DNA of 31,110 nucleotides from Chara braunii. Lineage: Eukaryota > Streptophyta > Charophyceae > Charales > Characeae. Location: contig BFEA01000744.1 of assembly GCA_003427395.1 (NCBI GenBank), forward strand, positions 508,990-540,099, given 5' to 3'. How positions within the stretch are numbered: the stretch's first letter is position 1; every line of letters begins with the position of its first letter. The notes beneath the pieces are model-generated. The model saw nothing but the letters and a program-made list of their open reading frames with translations. It had not been told where the DNA came from and did not search any database. Positions 8,391-18,155 of the stretch are shown here, piece by piece. The position numbers and the translations under genes were made by a program.

Positions 8391-9433
8391 GCAACCGCAA
8401 GCACTTCCTCGTGCGGCAAGGTAAGTTTGCACTTGACATAAACCGGCACTGCCCTCAACCAAGTGTCGAGGTCTTCGCCCCTCTTATCCCCTGTGAAGGG
8501 TTTAGGAGCGGCGATGGCCGTCTTTGGTACCCACTGACTTTGTCCCGGTCCCTGCATCACTCCGGGCTGTGGACCCAGTGGTGCAGGCTGCTGCACTGAC
8601 TGCTGGGGTTGTGTACCCTGCGGCTGTGCAGACTGCGAGACAGCAGGCTGCACACTTACTGCAACCTGCGACACAGTTTGGGTGAACAGTGTCTGTACAG
8701 GAACCTGCAAACTAAGACCTGCTGAAAGCCCACCTGTTAACGGTATCCCCAGGGAGACAGGCTGAACCGATACTGGAGCGGTATATGGGGATACCCCAGT
8801 CACCGGTGGAGCAAAAGGAGGAGGATTTTCAACGGGCCAGGCACTTGGCCCGGACGGTGGTGGTGCCGCCTGCGCTCGTCTGACCAAGACGGCCAGACTA
8901 TGCTGGATGTCCTGCAAGATAGCTGTCTGCTGGTCTTGCATCTCTATTACTCCTAACAAGATCGACCTCAGGGCCCTCACCGGATCATCCAACTCCGCTT
9001 GGTCCATCTCCTCTAACTCACTAATGTCCGCTTGTCGCCGTTGCAACCTGGCTCTTCTCCTAATCAGTCTGTCTTTCTCTGCCTTAATCTCTCCTAAAGC
9101 CTTCTGTAGTTGTGCCTTTTGCAGGGCAGCCTGTTGTATGGCGATCTCCTCGGGTGACAACACCAATGGCTGGCTTGCCATAACGCCAACGAACTGACTC
9201 TGGGTCTGTGCGACCGTTGACCCTACAGATCTTGAACTACCAGCCTGAGAAGTCTGCTGTGCAGAAGTGGCCATGGCTGCCGAAGTTGCGGTTTCGCTTA
9301 CGAGCTCCCTGCTAGCCTCTGCTGCTCTAGCTCTCCTCTGCTGCTGCTGCCTTTCCCTAAGTTGGCGGAACAAATGTTTGTCGCCCTCTGGTCCTAATGC
9401 CAAATGGGCAATCGGGCGTCTAGCCGATCGCAA
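8391..9433 (-). pseudogene. Gag N-terminal part (inner element)
   Basis: A long open frame from ATG at 9433. N-terminus: basic/Gln-rich LFRQLRERQQQQRRARAAEA. Residues ~85-150 are a charged, heptad-rich likely coiled coil (QLQKALGEIKAEKDRLIRRRARLQRRQADISELEEM). Then follows a long Pro/Gln/Val low-complexity stretch (~190-310) and the start of the capsid core, KPFTGDKRGEDLDTWLRAVPVYVKCKLTLPHEEVLAVAS. The frame runs on to 8327, but its last ~20 residues come from the MITE-like insert. It is the structural protein of the particle. Confidence 0.88.
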
Positions 9434-10690
9434 GAGCCGGTCGTCCGGTTGTTGTTCTTCCCTCTCGCTTATAAGCTACGGAACTGAGCACAATCTGCAC
9501 TAGGCTACTCTAGGTGCCTACCACAGCATAATGCCCAGACCAATTTAAAATAAATAAATAATTAATTGGTGACTTTTTCGGAGTAGATACATTTGGGTTC
9601 AACAGGTAAATTCAGATTCCTACAAATGATACTATTCTACTTTGACTAGCTCGCAAACAGAAAGCACAATGAATAGAATCAGTTCTAAACTATGCTGTCT
9701 GTCAGATGTCAATGGCAGTACATCTAACTAATCAAAATAAAAATAATATCATCTGTTGGGTCTGTTTACAGCATGGGATCTTACTCAAACCTATCACTTG
9801 GAATCTACCCCTTTCCCAATTCCCCTTGATTGTCACTTGACGTCAGCGTCCCTGAGCAATCCGGTTTGGCGTGCGTGATTAAAGGTGTGCACACGGCCCA
9901 CCCCTGTGCCCCGAGTAGCTGCTGAGCTGGCCAGCCCTGCACTGTGTTTATCCTCGCGTACAGCGAGCCTTACACCAATTGGCTGATCCAGAGGCAATTT
10001 AACGACCGCCCCCAAGTGTCATCAGGAATTATTTTACGTCGCGGCAGGACGACGATCACAGCCAATGGTTTCCCCAGCCGGTGTTTATTTCTAGAGGCCC
10101 GGTACTCGTCTCTCCCATAGGGCTGGCCTACCCTTCAGTACCCCTTCTATGAGCGCAGCAAGCAGACAAGGACAAAGCAGCAAAGCATGCGTGCTCTACT
10201 CCCGGTGGGTTGACTCTCAAGGTTGAGCGCACACGACACCTCACATGAGAGGACTCTCAAGAAGGAACTCACAACCTCGCGGTAAGAAGTGATGAAGAGG
10301 GTAGATAAGGTTAAGAGCAACGTACCTCATTATAGCTGCCCCCAACCACAAATATTATCACCAGATGACCTGATGGTGATTGCGATGACCAGTCACTGCA
10401 TCGGCACAACCAGCATTTGGCGATTGCGATGACCAGTCACTGCATCGGCACAACCAGCATTATCTCGCCGTTCCACCTCAGCATCAATCAACCACCAGAT
10501 AGTTCTCATCACACTGCGAACACCCAATATACACACCGTAGCCTTCCTGGCGATTCCCCTCTCCTCCTGGGTCGCCACACCTTGTCTCCGCCCTCCTCAC
10601 TACACACCACCTACGGCCTCACTCACCAAGCAGACCGCATGTATGTACCGCATAGGCAGAAGACAAGCGCCAGATGAGCGCAACGTACCA
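9434..10690 (-). other. Untranslated leader of inner element
   Basis: About 1.26 kb between the primer site and the gag ATG. It has no coding signal on either strand. It holds a 44-bp tandem duplication at 10378-10465. Such long leaders are common in plant gypsy elements. Confidence 0.65.
10378..10465. repeat. 44-bp tandem duplication in leader
   Basis: Two adjacent copies start gattgcgatgaccagtcact at 10378 and 10422 and are virtually identical over cgatgaccagtcactgcatc and the following bases. This is local slippage or unequal exchange. Confidence 0.9.
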
Positions 10691-10704
10691 CAGCTCTGAT
10701 ANNN
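10691..10704 (-). promoter_or_regulatory. Primer binding site, initiator Met-tRNA type (partly in gap)
   Basis: On the - strand TATCAGAGCTG runs away from the gap. Plant LTR elements primed by initiator Met-tRNA carry TGGTATCAGAGC; the TGG would fall in the first Ns. This places the end of the 5' LTR just inside the gap. Confidence 0.75.
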
Positions 10705-10891
10705 NNNNNNNNNNNNNNNNNNNNNNNNNNNNNNNNNNNNNNNNNNNNNNNNNNNNNNNNNNNNNNNNNNNNNNNNNNNNNNNNNNNNNNNNNNNNNNNN
10801 NNNNNNNNNNNNNNNNNNNNNNNNNNNNNNNNNNNNNNNNNNNNNNNNNNNNNNNNNNNNNNNNNNNNNNNNNNNNNNNNNNNNNNNNNNN
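10702..10891. other. Assembly gap of 190 N
   Basis: By comparison with the intact 3' LTR, the missing sequence should be about 86 LTR bases plus the first few bases of the primer site, roughly 90 bases. The 190-N run is therefore probably an estimate rather than a measured length. Confidence 0.95.
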
Positions 10892-11741
10892 CAGAATTGC
10901 ATCACGAGTTTCACCAAATAAGAGTACACCAGAAGCTCATAATTGACAATGCTGGAATAGTCTCATCATCATCATCAACGAAGAACCAATGTTGATATCC
11001 TATCTGGCGTTCGGCGCCCAGACTACAGATGGCAGATCCTATCTCGCCTAGATTACAATGTCGAAGATGACGACAACAACTCTCCCGAAGCACGAGCACA
11101 TAGCGGCCAATGCCGCACGCTTCCAGCACCAGGTATGTCTCTCGCATCACTCACAACCTTGTTCCCCAACACACAGATGCCACATGCACCCAAGGACCAC
11201 CCTGCGCCACACCCAGCCTACAGCAGCGCAGCTTGGCTATGGCTGCCTGCTCCTTCCAGCTCGCCCGTGAGCGCGTGCCAGCTTCAGCGCAGCAGCACTT
11301 GCGCAGTATGCAAGCCAGCACCTGAATGCCCAAAGCGTGGGCTGGCCCTTTCCTATATGGAAATGGCCAGCCTACGTGCGTGCAGCCTGGCTGTGCTGTG
11401 CCTCGGCCCAGAAGCTTCTGGTAGGCCCAGGGAGGCTGAGCCTCAGACCAAACGAATTGGCCCCAGGGCCACCGACAGTTACTTGTGCCCAACTACCCAC
11501 AGTCTGAGTTGGGCCTATGCTGCGAATCTCGCCCAGGGCCTGACTCAGATGCATTTGATAAAGGAGATCAGGGCCTGGGCTCTTCCAACCAACTGGCGCT
11601 GCGCAACTGCCTGCATTTTCTCCAGTTGTGAAGTAGTCCAAAATAGGCTTCTTAGGGTCCGTCGGGCCTGCCTTCACTTAGGGCGGTCGACGCTGTTGCA
11701 AATAGGGGCCCAGTAGGGCATATCGAGGCCTTTGCCTCGCA
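10892..11741 (-). repeat. 5' LTR of inner element (partial, rest in gap)
   Basis: It matches 2426-3282 with about 30 substitutions and two small indels (an ~8-bp difference near 11275 and a 1-bp one near 11310). Most differences are C/T or G/A transitions. It ends ...CCTCGCA at 11741, next to the CAGG duplication. Confidence 0.93.
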
Positions 11742-12031
11742 CAGGTAATTTTAGCCACAAAAAGATCTCAGCAAACGCACTGCAACATTTTTCGTGGCCA
11801 ACGATGCAGGAGGATGCCAAGAAGTATGTAGAGATGAGCCTGGTTTGTCAAAGAGGCAAACCTAAGACTCAGGCACCTCTTGGGCTGATCAAGCCTCTGC
11901 CTATACCTGCTGGACTGAGAGCGAGTCTATCGATGGATTTCTTGGATACTCTCGTGACCAGCAAGTCTGCCAAAAGGCATATCTTTGTTATAGTTGAGAG
12001 GTTTTCCAAATACGCTAGGTTAGTTGTGTTG

Positions 12032-12239
12032 TCCGAAACCGCGAAGACAGGCCTTGTCATTAAATTGTTCATGGATCACATGGTGAGGGACTTTGGACTA
12101 CAGAAGACTATAGTCAACGACAACGACAGAGATGTGCGTGTCCGAAACCGCGAAGACAGGNCTTGTCATGAAATTGTTCATGGATCACATGGTGAGGGAC
12201 TTTGGACTACAGAAGACTATAGTCAACGACAGAGATGTG
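12032..12239. repeat. ~105-bp tandem duplication spanning a single N
   Basis: Sequence from tccgaaaccgcgaagacagg through actatagtcaacgaca...gagatgtgc occurs at 12032-12136 and again at 12141-12239, nearly identical. One copy has an extra acgaca and the other an N at 12161. It may be real slippage or an assembly artefact. Confidence 0.85.
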
Positions 12240-12627
12240 CATTTTACACGTGAATTGTGGAAAGAGAGTGCTCAATTGTTCGAGTCTGAACTACAGATGA
12301 CATCTGCCAATCATGTTGAGACGAACGGAAAAGCTGAACTAATGAACTGCGGGTAGCACAACACCTTCTAACACACTACGTGCAGCCCAGCCAGGAAGAC
12401 TGGGATGAGAAACTGCCTCTCGTCGCCAGTCTATACAATAACGCTGTGCACAGTACTACAGGCCGGACTCCTAATCAGTTGCACTTGAGATGGGAGCATA
12501 GGACTCTGTAGAATTTGTTTTACCTGACAATGGACCGTTCGGCGATTGCAGCCCATGTAGTATCGAATATGCTATGATTATGAGAAGATGCTGTAGGAAA
12601 CTGTCGTACAGATTCAGAAAACGCAGA

Positions 12628-12780
12628 ATGCTATGACAGCATCTGAGAACAAAAACATACGTGAGTCTAAGGTAGGAAATGCTATGACAGCATCTGAGAA
12701 CAAAAACATACGGGAGTCTAAGGTAGGAAATGCTATGACAGCATCTGAGAAGAAAAACATACGGGAGTCTAAGGTAGGAA
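12628..12780 (+). repeat. Three 51-bp in-frame tandem repeats in decayed integrase tail
   Basis: Copies start at 12628, 12679 and 12730 (atgctatgacagcatctgag...). 51 bp is 17 codons, and each unit reads MTASENKNIRESKVGNA or a one-residue variant. Copies differ at only one to three bases, so the expansion is recent compared with the decay of the host element. Confidence 0.93.
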
Positions 12781-13315
12781 AGAGGGTATGGGAAAGTCTT
12801 CTGAGTTCACAGGAAGTGAACATCTCGCACAAACATATGCCTCAGTATTTTGGGCCATGGCATGTCCTGGACATCATGAGTGCTGGCCCTGATGGCCCAT
12901 CACATGTGATCTGAGTCGCTCCTCACCTACGTACTTATCTTGTCTTCCATGCCTCAAAACTCGAACCTTTCATTGAGATTGAGGAGTTTTTGAGGAGTTT
13001 CCTCCAAGAAGGTCAATGCTGGCCCCAATCATGGATAGATACGTCGACATTGATTAGATTGTAGAACACAGATTAATGTCTGTAGCGAAGCCTGTCGGTA
13101 GAGGAGACCGCCGAAACAACAGATGCAGATTCCGGATCGCTTTCAGGCATCATCCGGATCCCAAGGAAGATTCATGGTATATAGAGAGGAGTTGATGAAG
13201 ACAGCCCTGCAAGTTATATCTGCGTATGGGAGGAAGTTGAAGGGGAAACATCAAGTGAGCTTGAGGTTTCTCTCAGGACTCTCGGAACAGAGGGGGAGGG
13301 ATTCCAAAGAAGAAA

Positions 13316-13884
13316 TGAACCCTCGACATGCTGGAGAAAAGCCCTACCCACCCTAAGGGAAGGCGGGCCTGCAAATTTCGGCCGTGCCTTACTTCAGTCC
13401 GCACGCCATGATCTATAGGACTATAAACAAGTTATAAGAACTTTAGGTGGGTGGGAGGAAGCTGCTGGGCCCAACAAAGCAGGTAGGCGCAGCAGCCATA
13501 GCCAGGCTGCTTGCAGCCATAGCCGGAGGAGGAAGGCGGAGGTCCTTGGGCAGAGGGGACTGTGGAGGAAAGTCAGGGACGGGGGCGATATGACGAGGCA
13601 CTCACCCAGTGAAAGGGGAGCGGGCTGGTTATGCGGAGTCTTCATGCGTTCACCGGGCTGACGATTTTCATAGCGACCTGTTGTTAGATAGGAGTCCAGG
13701 TCATAGGAGTTGTCTGTCTGTAGCCTGGGCGCTGGCCACCATCATTGACATTGGTGATGGGAGGCGAGAAGTGGGCTTTCATTATCATGCGACTTCAATG
13801 CGTTGCTTGTACTTATTTGGTGTTATCTCGGTTTGCAATCTGCTTTCAGTTCGTGCTCAGAGTTACCTGGATTTCTCACCTGCA
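13316..13884 (+). repeat. Probable 3' LTR of outer element
   Basis: In + orientation it shares ordered blocks with the - strand of the inner LTR: agcagccatagcc...gctgc, ggaggtccttggg, tctgtag-ctgggcgc and gtactTatttggtg. It follows the end of pol and a purine-rich AAAGAAGAAA (13306-13315), starts TGAACC and ends CCTGCA. A TATAAAC sits at 13422. The boundaries are inferred from TG...CA and the tract, since the partner LTR is outside the window. Confidence 0.6.
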
Positions 13885-15439
13885 GTAAAACGGGTCCAGC
13901 GACCCTTGTACAAAAGCTTGAGATGATCTCACTGGGAGCATTAGCCAGCTAGTTTTATGTGGACGGTCTTGACCTATGCAGTCCAACCTCTCAGCCTTTG
14001 TGCTGCGAACTCTTGCCCTGAAAAACAAGTCAGACTGCCAAAGTAACCACGGCTGTTGGGGCGGTTGGCCAAACCTACTGTATGAGGAAATGCGGTGCCC
14101 TGTACCAGGACTATAGCTCACAGCTTCATTTAAGCCTTACGGTGAAGAGTGCAAAGGCCTTGACACACACACGCTCACAGACACACAACAGGCTTTTTTT
14201 TCAACAGATGGTTCGGCACTCGAATCGGACCAAAAGCGCCACCCATCAAGCAGACTGACATCATCAACACTGGGAACATGGCACCAAACTCCAAGCCACA
14301 ATGCAGCGAGTCTGCATACTAAAGGAGGACGTCGCCAAGCAACAATTTGACCCATCGGTGTGATCCTTGTGCAGGGGCCATGCTTATCTGCTCTGTATCG
14401 CTCCAACCATAACAGATGTCCCGTAGGACTACAATTTGACCCAACTGCGCAGGAATGGGCTTCAAAAGCGAACGGGACAAACAAGCAAGACATGGAACAC
14501 GCCGGAGGAAAATAGCATGGAATACCAGATTATAGCATCATCCAGGGATACAAGTCGAGACTCTGGATTAAAATTCCAGAGCAATAACAAAGAAAACGAA
14601 AGGGACACAAGAAGTTTCCAGGAGCAGTAGCCAACAATCTGGACTCGTTACGGAAGAAATCGCACAAATAAATTGAAATAGTAGAAAGAAATTCACAGTG
14701 AGTCCGAACGCATAAGTGGATGGACAGTGCCAGGGATACTGCTCAACAGACCAGGGAACTATTTATGGCCTGAACGCTGTGACAGGGAAAAATTGCGGAA
14801 ATTTGGGGTAGGGTCTTTCAATGCAAATGGTGGGACTGAGGAGGGAACAGACCAGACAGGGCTTGGCCCCCTCCAATCTGGAGCCTAGGGACAGACACCC
14901 ACAGCGCCGACGTCAAACTCCCTCCTCTTCCGGGACGAGCCTCGACAAGCCTCCAAGGTTTCAGCTCAGGACAGAGGGTTTAGAGGTCAGGTTTTGGAGG
15001 CAGTAACTTCAATCTTACTATTCTGGAACAAGCCAAAGTGACACAACCTCAAGATAACCCTACTGACTTCAGTGGGCCACCCTTCCCTTTCAGGTGCTAG
15101 GGTTTAGGGTTTTGGCCGATTTTATGGGAGTACTAGGGAATAATAACCATAGATAGTCGGATTTGCAGGGATTCGAGAAAGATGAATTCTTCTTTCTACT
15201 CTTGCTTTAATGACATCTTCAAAACTAGCAAAAGATGGCATTTCATTAAATTTTGTTAAGTATCGTCCTTGACTGTGGTCGTCCTGCTAACAGACTCACC
15301 TTGGTGTTTTATGGATGGGACGCTCAGGAATGGCCACAGCCTAGATTAGGCGGCCAGGAGGCTGAAGAGGCGGGTCAATTGTTTCTCCCATGTAGCTGAA
15401 GCCAGGTAATGGCCCTGTATCTGTATTGGCCTTATACGG
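13885..15439. other. Unassigned 1.55-kb spacer
   Basis: I find no recognisable protein, RNA gene or repeat shared with other parts of the window. Open frames are short and lack known motifs. There is a CA-rich patch (14162-14188) and a telomere-like ctagggtttagggttttgg (15099-15117). It may be host intergenic or intronic DNA. Confidence 0.5.
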
Positions 15440-15493
15440 GATTTATAGATGGAATGTTGGACCCGGTTTCCGGCAGGTGCTGCTCCCCACCAA
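15440..15493 (+). repeat. SINE-like head, copy B
   Basis: gttggacccggtttccggca followed by ggtgctgctccccaccaa matches the head of the insertion at 4389-4442. The first hairpin is kept with wobble pairing (GTTGG with CCGGC). The second hairpin is lost. The third LTR element begins 58 bp downstream and probably cut this copy. Confidence 0.75.
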
Positions 15494-15551
15494 AGAAAGA
15501 GATCTAGGCAATTTCTCGGAAGGGGACTTAGTCATAGCAAAAGGGCCAGCA

Positions 15552-16596
15552 TGTTGCATACCGTAACGGTACAGACCAGAACAAGAACCGACCTCTCTCG
15601 CATAGTACAGGATAGCGCAGCAGAAGGCTAAAATACCAATGATCAGACCAATCAATGTCGCAATGCAGACCAAACATACATCATCATCAACCCATGGTGT
15701 GAAGGGGCCTGGCGCTCACACAGGAAGAATGTGCCAGTCCCCAACCATACGCAGACGAAGAGGAGGGGGATTAGATGAAAAAGAGGGGGAAGATGGGAAT
15801 GTTGTCAACACCAAGTCTTCGGTACGGGTCCCAAACAATCCCTCGTCCAATGTCTCAATACCAATGTCGAGTCTGAATCCAAATGTTGTCAAGTCCCAAA
15901 GTCACCAATCTCTCTCTCTCTCGTAGTCTGCAGATACTGAGAAGTCAAGTGGCGAGAGGGTGAGGGAGAGATGGTGGACTTAGAGGAGGAAGAAGAACTC
16001 TCTCTCTCTCCCTCTTGTACCAAGTACTAACCTGTGAAGGCGGCGCCTTGTTGCAGGTACATCGAAGACGAAGCTGGAGCTATGGCGCCACAGGTAAGTC
16101 TCCCTGGCCTCCGCCCTTCTCTCTCTCCCAACGCTACTCTACCTCCTAGCAGTGCCCAGCGCTGAAGACTGCTCTAGCGCTAGCTACTTCTACTGCAGCG
16201 CTCCTGCAGAGTGTTGCAACCAACTCCTGAAGACTGCCTCCTAAACGCTCGTGAAGTGTTTGTGAACTGCCTGGGAAGTCCCTCTGCCTACCTGCAGCCT
16301 GCAGGGCGAACCAGTACTATATAGTGCTGGTCCAGCCGGTAGGCTGCTCTTGCCAATGCCGAAATGTGCCAGAAAGTGGCGCTGAAGTTCAAACAAAGGT
16401 TGTTTTGAAACGGGCCTAAAAGTGGCCTGTGCTGCTCCCTGGTCTGGCGCCTGAGTTTCAGGAAAGGTCGACTTTATGAGGGCCTGTAAATGGCCCTCTT
16501 TTTCAGGATTTTAGGCTGAAATGACACAGGGCCTGGAGGGCCCTTATTTTCCGTCTGGTCGGGCCCTGCAGGCCCGTGTGGATGCGCAGTATGCCA
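15552..16596 (-). repeat. 3' LTR of gag-protease element
   Basis: 1045 bp. On the + strand it contains TACTAAC (16026-16032), ttgttgcag/ (3' splice-site-like, ending ~16056), a 37-bp segment, then CAG/GTAAGT (16091-16099). It also holds CT-rich patches and a TATA-centred palindrome (16311-16330). The same features occur in the partner LTR. Confidence 0.93.
16311..16330 (-). promoter_or_regulatory. TATA-centred palindrome in LTR
   Basis: ccagtactatatagtgctgg is a 20-bp near-perfect palindrome centred on TATATA. It is conserved at 19593-19612 in the other LTR despite ~6% divergence overall. It is a candidate core promoter by position and composition. Confidence 0.45.
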
Positions 16597-16611
16597 CCCC
16601 CCCCCCCTCCT
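16597..16611 (-). promoter_or_regulatory. Polypurine tract of gag-protease element
   Basis: The - strand reads AAGGAGGGGGGGGG directly before TGGCATACTG, the first bases of the 3' LTR. Location and composition fit the plus-strand primer. Confidence 0.85.
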
Positions 16612-16714
16612 TGAAAGACCGAGCTTACCTGCGAGGGCGAAGCTGCCTGTCGGAGGGAGGGACCAAAGTCCGGGTGGGAGGGGCAGGTTGTGAAGCTTCC
16701 TTAGCTGGTCTTCG

Positions 16715-17224
16715 TCACTCGTGGTCGGCATAGATCAGCGGTGCAGATCCTTGCAAATCTGCTCGTAACTTGGTGTCCAAAATGTTGAAGCACACGGCCT
16801 CGCTTGCATGCGGGGCGAAGTACACGGGGACAAAATCAATGCACCGGTCGATTGACTTGAGCGTGTGACCGTCGGTCAACGTGACTTGCGTGGGCTGCGA
16901 CTTCCTCCGAACGCGTGGCCCCAGGCCAGCGCGTACCAGAAAATCTTGGCTCATATAGTTGCGAGTAGCTCCGCAATCGATCAAAGCGCTGCAGGTCGCT
17001 TCTCCGATCTGAATGCATATGTACAACAATAGTGCGTCGTTGTTGTCGTACCCTTGTGTCTTGAACTCGCGGTCAATCTTCGCAACGTAGTCGTGAAGGT
17101 CAACAACCTCTACTCCGGCGTCCATCAACGGAGCTGGTACTACAGTGTGCAAGTAATCCCGCAATTGTGCCATGAGCATGTTGCAATGCGGTTTCGGCAA
17201 TCGACCGGTCGGGGGAAGGGGCAT
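16715..17224 (-). pseudogene. Retroelement aspartic protease (gag-protease element)
   Basis: A 169-codon open stretch with EATCSALIDCGATRNYMSQDFLVRAGLGPRVRRKSQPTQVTLTDGHTLKSIDRC. The active-site triad is Asp-Cys-Gly in place of Asp-Ser/Thr-Gly, followed by the usual Ala-Thr. After FNILDTK the reading shifts and ends at ADHE, where relatives continue DMILGM and then RT. Pol sequence is thus cut just after the protease flap region. The N-terminal ~70 residues are an unassigned spacer from Gag. Confidence 0.85.
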
Positions 17225-17660
17225 CTATTGGAAGTTTGCGAACGTTAACAGGTCGAGCCTCTCAAGTCTTGACCATGACGTCGAATCCCCGGCCAAAGTT
17301 GGCGGCGAAGCTGCCGAATCGGTTGCCGATGGTGGTGAAACTGTGCACGCGGTGGATTGTTGCACGTGGAGTGGCTGGTCCGATGGTGGGACCAAGTGGA
17401 CAGCGTAATCCTCGTAAGTGAACCGAGGATTCACAACATCCGCAGTCTCCTCAGCTGTGTAGGAGGCTGCTAGCAAGGCGACCGAATCTGGCGGAGTGAG
17501 AGGTGGAGTCGCCTCACCTCCTGCGAGGCTCAGTTTCCCGAGCTGATTCGAGGTCAAACATCCTCCTTGCCTTGATCTTGGCATTGGGAGGTCTTGTGCT
17601 TGGTGATGTTGCACCAATAACAGCAGTTGTATCGACTGCGGTACTTGTATTCGTCCTCGG
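17225..17660 (-). pseudogene. Gag-protease spacer with intact CCHC knuckle in a shifted frame
   Basis: At 17622-17581 (-) one frame reads CYWCNITKHKTSQC, a perfect Cys-x2-Cys-x4-His-x4-Cys nucleocapsid knuckle, preceded by EDEYKYRSRYN. The Gag core upstream is in another frame, and so is the open stretch downstream (to 17225), which is Ser/Thr/Pro-rich with no known fold. At least two frameshifts therefore flank the knuckle. The knuckle would bind element RNA. Confidence 0.8.
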
Positions 17661-18155
17661 TCAAGTTGCTGCTCGCTCCAAGTCCTGTACACGGGAATTG
17701 AGTGCCCGTGTGGCATCCTCATGCGGGTCCTTGTGGTTCCGCACTGTCCATCGGAGATTCGCCAGCTCGGTCTGCAAGTGGTTACAAGTGTAAACCAACC
17801 GGGTCACGAGTTTGGAGAGAAACTCCTTGTGTTGCTCTTCCGGTGTCGCGTCTTCGTGGCTCTCGGATGGTTCAAAATGCAAGAACTTGAGCTTGTCGAC
17901 GCTGGCGGCTTCGTGCCGCTGCACCAGATCCTGGGCCTCCTTGAGGCGGGCCTGGGCATCTGCTTCAGCTTCGGCCTGAAGCCGCTGCTTTTTAGCTGCT
18001 GCCGCCGCTTCAGGCTGTAGGCGGGCAGCCTTGGCTGCCGCCTGACGCTGTTCCTCAGCCTCGATCAGTGCGAGCTGAGCTTGGAACCGCTGTTGGTACT
18101 CGGCAATGGACTCGTTGGCCAATTGGCCTGGCATGCCCAAAGCTGAACCTGTCAT
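17661..18155 (-). pseudogene. Gag-like coiled-coil protein (gag-protease element)
   Basis: I chose the ATG at 18155 (MTGSALGMPGQLANES) because upstream codons to 18359 run through a low-complexity GTGGCACTGCTG-type repeat and look untranslated. The product is rich in Ala, Gln and Glu: AEYQQRFQAQLALIEAEEQRQAAAKAARL and KKQRLQAEAEADAQARLKEAQDLVQR are strong coiled-coil candidates. Then come LKFLHFEPSESHEDATPEEQHKEF and ELANLRWTVRNHKDPHEDATRALNSRVQDLE. By position it is the particle structural protein. The frame ends in a stop at 17661, before the knuckle. Confidence 0.75.

Larger units (their letters stand above)
2340..11741 (-). mobile_element. Inner Ty3/gypsy LTR retrotransposon, nested and multiply disrupted
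   Basis: Flanking direct repeats (2340-3282 and the right copy ending at 11741) are ~0.94 kb with TG...CA ends. Read on the - strand the order is 5' LTR, Met-tRNA primer site next to the gap, a ~1.26-kb leader, gag, zinc knuckle, protease, RT, RNase H, integrase, chromo-like tail, polypurine tract, 3' LTR. That order identifies Ty3/gypsy rather than Copia, where integrase precedes RT. About 30 substitutions and two small indels separate the ~855 comparable LTR bases (about 96% identity, counted by eye), so it is younger than the element it sits in. Frameshifts, two internal insertions and lost catalytic residues make it inactive. Confidence 0.95.
11742..13275 (+). pseudogene. Integrase remnant, C-terminal portion (outer element)
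   Basis: It resumes the integrase interrupted at 2339: GNFSHKKISANALQHFSWPTMQEDAKKYVEMSLVCQRGKPKTQAPLGLIKPLPIP, then SLSMDFLDTLVTSKSAKRHIFVIVERFSKYARLV, which holds the first catalytic Asp. A ~105-bp tandem duplication then breaks the core. The second copy reads QKTIVNDRDVHFTRELW (second Asp) and NHVETNGKAELM (Glu). Decayed sequence follows, then the three 17-residue repeats and QYFGPWHVLDIMSAGPDGPSHVI. The tail has a VYREELMKTALQV match to the FTREELMQTAPQV end of the nested element. Several stops are present. Confidence 0.88.
235..13884 (+). mobile_element. Outer Ty3/gypsy retrotransposon, decayed and split by a nested element
   Basis: Protease, RT, RNase H and the N-terminal integrase part lie at about 235-2339. 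The same reading continues at 11742 with the integrase zinc and core domains and ends with a chromo-like tail near 13260 and a probable 3' LTR. The two halves join exactly: dropping 2340-11741 and one copy of the CAGG duplication gives an uninterrupted HDATGNFSHKK reading across the junction. Stops, frameshifts and internal duplications occur throughout, so it is dead. Its gag and 5' LTR are either left of the window or not recognisable. Its proteins resemble those of the nested element, so the two belong to related families. Confidence 0.85.

Noticed and set aside
13609-13926. Possible 105-codon gene
   Set aside because: It falls in sequence homologous to LTRs and shows no protein motif.
15099-15117. 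Interstitial telomere repeat
   Set aside because: Only about two TTTAGGG-like units; too short to call more than a telo-box-like coincidence.
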